Shown one piece after another: positions 56,090 through 64,000 of a stretch of 64,000 nucleotides of DNA. The stretch lies in the NCBI GenBank assembly GCA_008802785.1, contig VUYT01000010.1, positions 248,001 through 312,000 of the forward strand, read 5' to 3'. This DNA comes from Symmetrospora coprosmae. Lineage: Eukaryota > Basidiomycota > Cystobasidiomycetes > Symmetrosporaceae. Position 1 is the stretch's first letter, and the number at the start of each line of letters is the position of its first letter. The translations under genes were made by a program, and so were the position numbers. Under the pieces are notes generated by a model, which saw nothing but the letters and a program-made list of their open reading frames with translations, searched no databases and was not told where the DNA came from.

Positions 56090-58230
56090 ATGACGGACAT
56101 GCTCGGTTCGTCATCCGCATCCATGCGCTCGACGGCTGGAGCCAGTGCAGCCGCACCCGCTGCTAGCCCAGCTGCCTCGCCGAAGGAGCTCCTCCTCCTG
56201 GCGCAGGCAGTCTACGCCAGCGGTGCGACTCAAGCCGCATTCGAGGCATTCCCAACACTGCTTGCACAGCGCCTCAACCCACGCTATGTCCCGCATCCTC
56301 ATGTGCCGCCTCCGCCAGCTCCGCCTGCCCTAGCGACGCCTGCAGTGCGTTGAACCTCGACCGTCTATGAGCGTACTTGCGGCCTCAACTCAGGCTGATG
56401 CAGCTGCTGCTCTATGGCTCCCCCAGGCCTGCATGCAGCAGTACAAGGCTCTCCTCGACGCCCTCGAGCCCGCTCCTGGCATTCCCAACCCCTCCCTGTC
56501 CGCCTCGATGTCCACCATCGAGCTCAAGCGGCCCCAAGGTGCGTCTCGGCAGACGCATCTTCCAGAATCTGCCATTGCCCCCTCGCGCACGTCATACGTG
56601 TGACTGAGCCAATCCCGCAAATCTTCCAACAGCCCGCACACATCTTCGACTGGCGAGGAAAGCCTACACCGAGCGGCTCATTCAGGTCAAGGATCAGCTC
56701 GCGGCGGAAGAGGCTCCAATGAGGTGCGTCGTCCGCGCATGGCTCTGCAGCAGGGATTCTGTGAATGACGACCCTCCTACAGAGCGCTACTGCAGGAGAT
56801 CAAGGAGATACAGTCCGGCGCATGGGACGCCCGCCTCACAGAGTCGTACACTCTCGTCAACCCGTCCGACAACCCAGACGAAGCTCGCTACGTGTACGAC
56901 CCTGCAGGAACCTTAGCGGCCAAGGAGAGTGCTCGAACGGCAGAAGAGTCGATGGGCAAAGCTAGCCATTCGCAGCCTTCCGGCGCGGACGGTGCCGTTG
57001 AAGGGAGTGGGGGCGCTTCGAACGCCTCGGCCAGCGTCGATGCTCAGGAGGCATCGACGACAGTCCCCCCAACACAGGGCCTGGCCGACATCCCGGAAGA
57101 GGAAACCGAAAAGATAGGGACGACTGCAGCCTCTGGTTCAACTGCATCCATCGGCAGGAAAGGCGGCCAGGCTACAATCATGCCTGCAGTGGGCGCCGGC
57201 AGCAGCGGCAAGCCCATCTCAGGCTCCAGCTCCGGCGCCGGCACAGCGGCTGGCAAGCCCGGGCCATCCAAGCCTTCAGCGACCGAGCGCCGCTCGTCGG
57301 GTCGGACATCCCGGCACTCGATCTCAGCCTTGTCGGACATTGCGCCTCCGCCTCCGCCTGCGCTGTCAGTCATCGCGAACAGCGACGCGGGCAGCAGCAG
57401 CAACGCCGCCAAGCAAAGCAACCAGCTAGCGCCGCCTTCTACAACCGTCGGCGACTCCGCTACAACTGCCGCTGCTGACGCGTCACCGACAAGCGCGGCG
57501 ATGGAGCTCGACAGCTCAAGGGACTCGCAGCCGCCTGGATCGACGTCTGCGTCCACGTCCGCTGCGCTTGCTCCGACGAGCCGGAGGGGCAGAGGCGGCC
57601 GGCGCGCCTCAGTGTCGACGTCTCGGGGGGAGACAAATAGCAGCAACAACAAGCGCAAGCGCACAGCCACGCCGCTCGAGGGACAGGGATCGCAGCGCGG
57701 CCCATCGCCTGCGCTATCGGACCGCTCGCGCTCGAAGCGGATCAAGACGGAAGAACCGGACTCGTCCAGCGGCACGCCGGGAGGTAGGGCGCCTGGTCCC
57801 GCGCCGGTCATTGCGGAGCATACCCTGACAAGCTGACGCGAGATTTTCCACCCTGCCCACCTCCACAGCCGAAGGCGAGCGCGCAGACGCTGCCGCGCGC
57901 CGCTTCCGCAACTCTGCCCCGCACCTCATCAGCCAAATGCACGGCTCGATCCACAGCACCTTCTTCAAGGATCCCGTCCGCGCAGGCGACGCGCTCAACT
58001 ACTTTGAGATTGTCAAGCGCCCGATGGACCTCAAGACGCTCCTGCAGAAGGTGAAGGCGGGGCAGGTCACCTGCACGGCAGAGTTCAAGCGCGACGTCGC
58101 ACTCATCTTTGCGAATGCCGTCATGTACAATGGTACAAATCACGATGTCGCGAGGGACGCGAGGGCAATGTGGGCCGATGTGCAGGCGCTGTTTAGCGTG
58201 TTAGAGCAGGCCGAGCAACGGGCAACCTAG
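56090..58230 (+). CDS. bdc1: BRD8/Bdc1-like bromodomain protein (NuA4 subunit)
   Basis: Bromodomain protein resembling BRD8 and fission yeast Bdc1, subunits of the NuA4 histone acetyltransferase. Five exons: 56090-56344, 56394-56538, 56633-56723, 56783-57783, 57869-58230, about 617 residues. The N-terminal part matches the BRD8 region before the linker (KELLLLAQAVYASG, ALWLPQACMQQYKALLD, RKAYTERLIQVKDQL, LLQEIKEIQSGAWDARL). A 300-residue Ser, Ala and Pro-rich linker with basic clusters (NNKRKRTATP) follows. The C-terminal bromodomain has HLISQMHGSIHSTFF, YFEIVKRPMDLKTL and ALIFANAVMYNGTNHD, including the acetyl-lysine-binding Asn of MYN. In exon 2/3 the donor at 56539 with the acceptor at 56631-56632 was chosen because it keeps ARKAYTERL in frame. 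Convergent with LTN1. Confidence 0.83.
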
Positions 58231-58416
58231 TCTGGTCGTCCTCGCGACTGAGCGAAACGCCTGCTTTCTGTTCATGTTGTTGCGATTACTAGTAGGGGAG
58301 GGCTGAATAGTCGCCCGGCTTTTATGCAATCTACGAGATATGCTGGAAGCAGAGTGTCTGGAAGCTCGTGCAGATGGGGTATAGAACGAACGGTAATGAG
58401 ACGTACAGCTGCATCG

Positions 58417-61400
58417 CTAGAACAAACTTCGGCACAGCGGGCAGCTGGGTGGGAGGAGGCGGCGGGGCAGACTCAGCGAGAGATATGAATGCAGCTCAAG
58501 TGCAGAATACGAAACCCACCTCGATCCCTTGCTCGTCGAGAACCACTTGTACAAGCACCCAGCATGGAAGCCTGCCTTGCACGTTCGGCACCGCTTGGAC
58601 GGCACCGTCCGGTCTGTGACGGAGATGACGGAATAGCAGATAGAGCACGCCTCGACGCCTTCAAAGTGCCTGGATGCGTTCGCCTTGAAGAGGCCCAATG
58701 CATCCGCGATTGAGCCGTTCTACGCGCGCACAGAGAGCGACATGCGTGTGATGGGTCAGCCAGGCTGTCACCATGGGCAAGACACGCGAGCATGCCAGCG
58801 AAGACGTACCTGGTTCGTGATGACGAGCTGGACGTTGAGCATCCATGCCCGCCACGTCGAGTCTGGGATGCCAATGCGCTTGCCGTCCTTGACCTCGACC
58901 GCTACAAGCGGATACTCGGGTGGCAAGCGCACGCTGATCTCCATGGGCTGCTCATCAACCGTGTACTGCGCACATGTGCCAGGATCAGCCCAACACCCTG
59001 CAGGGGGAACGAAGGTAGTGCAAGGCTACTCACCGTCGCCTTGACCTCGTTGACACTGTGCAGGAGCTTGATGGCCATGTTCTCGTCGCGCAGCGTGTCC
59101 CTCTGCTCGGCTTCTTGCACGCGCGCCATTTCGCGCTCAATAAGGAGCGGGGAGAAGTACTTGGCCGTGTAGCCAGCAACTGCCATCGAATATTGTTTGT
59201 TGGTGTAGTTTTCCCACTCAGCCCTGATGAGCGAAGGGACTGTCTGCAGCGCCCGGTGGTATACGTGCGCGGCAAGTTGCTCGAGACCTTCGTCTCCATC
59301 GGACTCTCCCAAGACTTTCGCGGAAGAAACGCAGATGAGCGAGGGCTCGCCTCGTGACACGTTCAGGTAGAAGCACTTACGCTCGACGTCAAACACCTCG
59401 GTAGCCCAAGGAGCCAGATCTAGCCCGCGTCCGCGGTCAGAGACGCCCAACAGGCCAAAAACCAGGGGCAGCAAACCATGCTTGACCGAGCCAGAGCGCC
59501 GGAGCTGCTCGACGTACGCAGCCTTGATGACCGGTGTCTGCAGTGAGGAAAGCATAATGCTTCATCAGCTACCGTATCATGCCAGATCAGCTGAGAGCCC
59601 AGCGCACCGTGTCTTGGAAGTAGATGAAGATGAGAAGCCAAGCGAGAAGGGCAGGGCGAGCAGGAGCTTGTGAAGGCTGGATGAGGGCGAGAAGCCTCTC
59701 AGGGAGAGCAATCTCTGGCAGTGCGGAGTCGTCCTCTTGTCTGCGGGTCTCGACCGTCAGGACGAGCGAGTCAACCGATTCCCTGACGATGGCTGCCACA
59801 GTCGTGTAGACAGCCTGCTGCACGCTCGCGTGAGGGTGCTGAAGCAGCTCGATTAACTGTTCGGGCGAAAGAGAGGAAAGATCAGCAGCTGCTTTCCTGT
59901 CGCACGCACCGTTCAGGCCTGGACTACGTACGGCTGAAAGGTGTTTCGCGTCCATGGGACCAGCGTACGAGCTTGTTCGGCTGACGATCCTCAGAACGGC
60001 TTCATGAGCGGCGCTGGGCGTGCTCATAGCACTTGCGCTGGCAAAGGTCTCTTGCAGCAAAACATAAGCGCCTCGCCACAAAGGCTTGACCACCTTCTGG
60101 AAATCTTGATTGCGGCTTGCAACGTCCTGAATTTCGTCGAGCAGCAGACAGGCCGCGGCCAGCCCAGGCAAGGAAGGCGGATCCGACCACGAGGCCGTCT
60201 AGAAGACGTGTACCAAGTGATGTGATCAGTGCGGCTCGGGCCTTTCCTTGACAATCGTGCAGCGAGCGGAACCCACCTCAATGTTGGACTCCAGGAGATC
60301 AAAGATGGTGTTCCAGTGCGAGCCGCTCAGGCCCTGCAAGCTCGAGATCAGGCATTTGAAGACCTCAACGAGGTACACATGCGCAGCTTCATCCATGTCG
60401 AAATCTTCCGCATCGTCCGCAAACCACTTCTGAACCGACTGAACGAGGAAGATGGCCCGGTTCGAAGGGAGCAGCTCGCGCTCCGATGTGCTAGGCGGAG
60501 CGACTGCAGTGAGCAAGCGCAGGAGAGGTAGCGCCTGCTCGTTGAATTGGCCAAGCTTGACGCTAGACAGAGAGCTGGCGAGCTCCCCTTGGTATCGATG
60601 GAACCGAGGGCTTTCCAACAGTAGAGGCCGAATCGCATGAACAATGGCGAGACAGCCATCGCCATCTAGAAACAAACTTTATTCAGTCACAGGCCAGCTT
60701 TCTGCTGATCAACTGATCGACCGCACTCACTCTTAGCCTGTATTCCCTGAGCAAAGGCCAACCACCGCTCGGCGTCCGCTTCAGAGGCGTCCGAATATCG
60801 CATGAGTAGGGCGCAAAGCCTGCTCAATACCCGGCAGCCGTAGTCGCTCTTCTGACTGGTAGTTCTGGAAAGTACGGACTGCACGAGCCGGATGCCCGCA
60901 TCATTGCCGGTGTACTCCTTTCGGAGCGACTGTACTGCCGTTGTATGCCAGTCGGCCGTGAAACGCGAAGCGATGCTGTTGACGATGTGCGCGGAGATGC
61001 GCTCAGCAATCGCATGAACCGCCTCATCGTCTGCACGTCCGTAGCTTGAGGGGTCGGACAAGCGGTTGGCATCCTGGAGGCTCTCAGCAAGCAGGACAAA
61101 GTATTCAAGCATGTAGGCGTGCTCTGCGACCATTGAGTGTCGCTCAGTGAGCACAGCTGCCCACGCCAGCATAGCGCGCTGGAATGCAGGCTTGCTCGGC
61201 GTGCTACCGGCCATTGCCGAAGTCGCATCGTGCTCCTTTACTGCGAGACGGACCAGTGGCTCCTGGACAGCAATGATAGCTGGCACCTCGATCGCAAAGA
61301 TGTTGCGAGCCAGCTCATCGACAGCCTCACGGCTTGGCAGGAATGCGGACCAGACGTCCGAGGTTGAGACGTCTGGTAGTTTCTCCAGATGTGTGGCTGC

Positions 61401-64000
61401 CTCGACAAGTTGCGGACCGCTGTCACGGGGGAAGACCATTCATGCTCATCAGCGACGGGCCTCGTGCTGCAGCTAGGAGCAGCAACTCACCTAGCGTGGC
61501 AGCCTTCAGTCACGACGTAGCTACCCAAGCGAGATGCGACGAGCGCTGCGAGATCAGGTTGCGAGAGACCGCTCCTACTGCTGGAGATTTTGGTCCAGGT
61601 CAGGCGAGCTGCCCGTACGGCCGTTTCGGAGATGTCTACGGAGCCCTCAAGCAGGAAAGAAAGCTCGAAGGAAACAGCAGCGGCAGGACTGTCCGAAGGG
61701 CAGGTCTCGAGCGCGGCAACGTCGATGGAGCTGAGCATATCCAGGGCCAAGTCTGCAGCGGAGCCGATGCTTTTGCCGACCGTGATTGCGTCGGATGCCA
61801 GAGCGTCAAGATGGTTGACAAGCAGAGCGGCGACTCTGGGTGTGAACATATCGCTAACGAGTCCGACATCCTTCGTCAGCAGCTCGATGATGATCTTGCT
61901 ATCGTCCTCCGAGCGATTCGTCATTGGCGCAGAGAGGGTCCGTTGCAGATGGCTTTCGATTGCTTCGTCCATGTTTGGGTTGGGCAATCGCGAGTGTAGG
62001 CGCGTCTTGATGCCGAGGAGCGCGCGGAGACCCGAGAGACCGTCCGGCCCAATCCCGCTAGACGTCTGGCTGCACAATTTTCTCCACACGCCAGCTTCTT
62101 CCGCCTCCGAATGTCGCGTCTGCAAGTATGCTTCAACCAGCTCAAGAGGAGGCGTCGCTTCACTTAGCATCACCTTGTCCAGTTCCTGCTCCGGATGCAA
62201 GTGGCAGAGTCAGCTACGCTTTGGCGAGACTGCCCACCCTCTGGTAGGGCGCGCAGGTGACTCACACTGGCCAATGAATAGTCCGCCAGGAGCGCACCAG
62301 CGTCGCTGAGCAGCAGCAGCCGCACATAGTCGGCATGCCCTGAGCGCGACAAGTCTTTGAGAGCCTCACGAAAGGTCGCGAGCTCTAGCTTTGCTGCGCG
62401 CTCGCCGAGCTCCTTTGCTCCCGTCTCTGCACTGACGAAGCGGGTGAGCGCATCGGCCAGTCGGTGCAGCTGACCAGGTTTCGCAGTGCTGTCGGCGGCA
62501 AAGAGACCCAGCGCGGCATCTTCCAGTTGTGGCCAGATCCGCGGAAGAGTGCTTTGCCGCTTCGTCTGAAGCTCATTGAACGCTTGCAGCAGATGAGAGA
62601 CGGTCGCCGGCTTGGCCAGCGAGGAGCTCCGGCTGGGCGAGGGCAGCACTTCGAGGTAGTACTGCCACAGGCGGGACAGCTGCTCGTCCAGCACGGCGAG
62701 CGCGGGCTCGCCTGAAGCGGGCTCAAGTTGCGCCCCAAAGTCGCTGATGAGTTGCACCACCGCCTCGGCAAAGGCTGACAGTCCCGCATCTCCAGCAGAG
62801 TCGAGGGCACGGCCGGAGAAGCCTGCCCACAGAGACGAGAAGAGCAGCTCGAGGTGGGATGCGTCAATAGGAAGCTGTGACGCGGGGATCGTGCGCACGA
62901 GGCGCGGGAGGCACTTGTACCCGCTGCTGGCGTTGCCGTAGAAGCCGATCTGCAGGACGTCCAGCAGTGCCGCGACAGATGGCGAAGGGCTTGCTGCGTC
63001 CCGTCCGCTAGCCTTGGTGGCATCTGCGTCACTGTCACTGCCGGACGACTCGCTCGACTCGTCTGACTGATCCGTGGCGACTGACTTTGGCTGGCTCTGT
63101 CTGCCGTACAGCCTCCAGGCTTCGGGGAATGTCTCGAGGAACTCGGGCAGGGTGACTGACAGGACGCCGTGGGTGTTGTAGTCCCGCTCCGTGAAAGCGG
63201 CCTGCAGCACGGTCCGGCTGAGAGTGCGAAGGGCGGACCTGAGCGCAGGGAGGCCGACAGAGCTTGAGCGTGTCGCGGCGCCCAGAGTGCGCCAGACCGC
63301 CCTGCGCACGTGGGCTGCTTCCATGCGCGACGGATGCAGATACGACCAGAAGAGGTCCGAGTCGAGCACTGGCTCGTACAAGTCCGGTCGTGCCCCGTCT
63401 GCGGAGGGCCGGCCGAGCATGTACGTGAACGCGTCAATACTCGCTGCGAGCTGGCTGCTTTTCTGATCCTGCTCTTCTTGCAGTGCGATGCGCGCGTCGT
63501 CGTCCATCTTTGCCAGCTGCTTCTGCGACGGCAGCCCTGCTCCTGCACCTGCGAGCGCCGAGCTCTCTAGGATGGTACTGTTCAGGCTGTCAAGGATCTC
63601 CTTCGCATACCCATCCAACACAACCTGATGCCGCTCTTGTAAGGCTTGCCAGTTCGAGACAGACAGTATGCGGATCTGTCGGTCTGGGTCGAAGCTGGCG
63701 CACAGCATGCTCGACAGGTATTCATCTTTCTCGAGTGTCGCGGGAGCAGTCAGAGTCGGTACCGTGAAGTCGTGCAGCAAGATGGCGGGGCCTTGGTGCA
63801 GGAGGTGTGCGTGCACAGTCGCAGTGGAGAGTCGTACTCTGCGCGACGTGTGTGAGGAGAGTCGAGGGTAGTGATGTGTCTGGGAGGAGAAGGATGTGGA
63901 AGTCAGCTAGTGCCAGACGCGGCATGTGGCAAGAAAAGAAGGGCCCACCCAGACCGGCAGCATCTCTGCAACCTCTTGCATCGCTTCTGTCTCATCCCGA
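58417..64000 (-). CDS. LTN1: Listerin E3 ubiquitin ligase (5' end beyond window)
   Basis: RING ligase of ribosome quality control that ubiquitinates nascent chains on 60S subunits. Exons read on the minus strand: 64000-63949 (partial), 63879-62266, 62185-61491, 61419-60731, 60665-60277, 60198-59608, 59537-59034, 58965-58810, 58719-58520, 58444-58417; about 1640 residues are present. The body is a HEAT-like helical array (SFDPDRQIRILSVSNWQALQ near its N-terminal part). The C-terminal end has the listerin-specific RWD-like stretch VDEQPMEISVRLPPEYPL, VEVKDGKRIGIPDSTWRAW, then NGSIADALGLFKANASRHFE and the RING: C-x2-C (EACSICYSVISVTDR), CRTC, FHAGCLYKWF, CPLC. The final Cys pair lies on a 28-nt last exon. 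The join at 63948-63880 is the least certain. Confidence 0.92.

Noticed and set aside
1-64000. Intact transposons, LTR elements, CRISPR arrays, rRNA or tRNA genes
   Set aside because: No transposase, reverse transcriptase, terminal repeats, spaced direct repeats or tRNA-like promoter boxes were noticed; a tRNA or Rfam scan was not possible here.

Overview
The window reads as nuclear DNA of an intron-rich, GC-rich, gene-dense basidiomycete fungus. The evidence is short GT-AG introns (mostly 55-100 nt) in nearly every gene, several very small exons, and a set of eukaryotic and fungal housekeeping genes: Pom152, Rio1, STRAP, a P-TEFb-type cyclin, Mago nashi, Get4, alpha-tubulin, listerin and a BRD8-like NuA4 bromodomain protein. 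The subphylum cannot be fixed from the sequence alone. I saw no rRNA, tRNA, CRISPR array or intact mobile element. All exon-intron models were built by eye from reading frame, splice consensus and family conservation, and the intron phases of each model were checked to close.

Layout. 1-0.8 kb (-): 5' part of a modular zinc-finger gene that runs off the left edge. 2.5-4.2 kb (+): CCDC47-like ER protein. 4.6-9.5 kb (+): POM152 nucleoporin. 10-12.2 kb (+): F-box-like protein. 12.4-14.7 kb (+): RIO1 kinase. 15.1-16.5 kb (+): STRAP WD40 protein. 16.6-18 kb (-): Pch1/CycT-like cyclin. 18.5-21.6 kb (+): a complete paralogue of the left-edge zinc-finger gene. 22-22.8 kb (-): NDP kinase. 23-23.8 kb (+): orphan type I membrane protein. 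24.1-24.9 kb (+): Mago. 25.2-26.6 kb (+): GET4. 26.8-30.3 kb (-): patatin-type lipase (Tgl3/4/5). 30.5-31.8 kb (+): IPK1. 32-39.6 kb (-): two tandem half-size ABC exporters. 40.4-40.55 kb (-): debris of a third ABC gene. 40.5-42 kb (-): mitochondrial TrpRS. 42.1-45 kb (+): Rad60/Esc2-like SUMO-like-domain protein. 45.3-47.4 kb (+): MFS transporter. 47.8-49.9 kb (+): alpha-tubulin. 50.1-52.1 kb (-): orphan mitochondrial membrane protein. 52.9-54.7 kb (-): zinc-finger-like orphan. 56.1-58.2 kb (+): BRD8/Bdc1-like bromodomain protein. 58.4-64 kb (-): listerin LTN1, 5' end beyond the window.

The strongest candidate for something undescribed is the pair of modular zinc-finger genes. Each is built from alternating A and B exons carrying two related zinc-knuckle domains with long conserved tails. 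Every intron lies in phase 2 inside the codon of the second zinc-binding cysteine of the next finger (TG|T or TG|C). Exons can therefore be duplicated, skipped or swapped without losing frame, and each splice rebuilds a knuckle. I do not recognise this domain family.

The ABC locus is the second point of interest. The two tandem paralogues share exon lengths but have diverged strongly in the transmembrane half, while a roughly 420-bp stretch of the ATPase 3' end is nearly identical, including most silent sites. That looks like gene conversion. A third ABC fragment begins exactly at the TrpRS stop codon.
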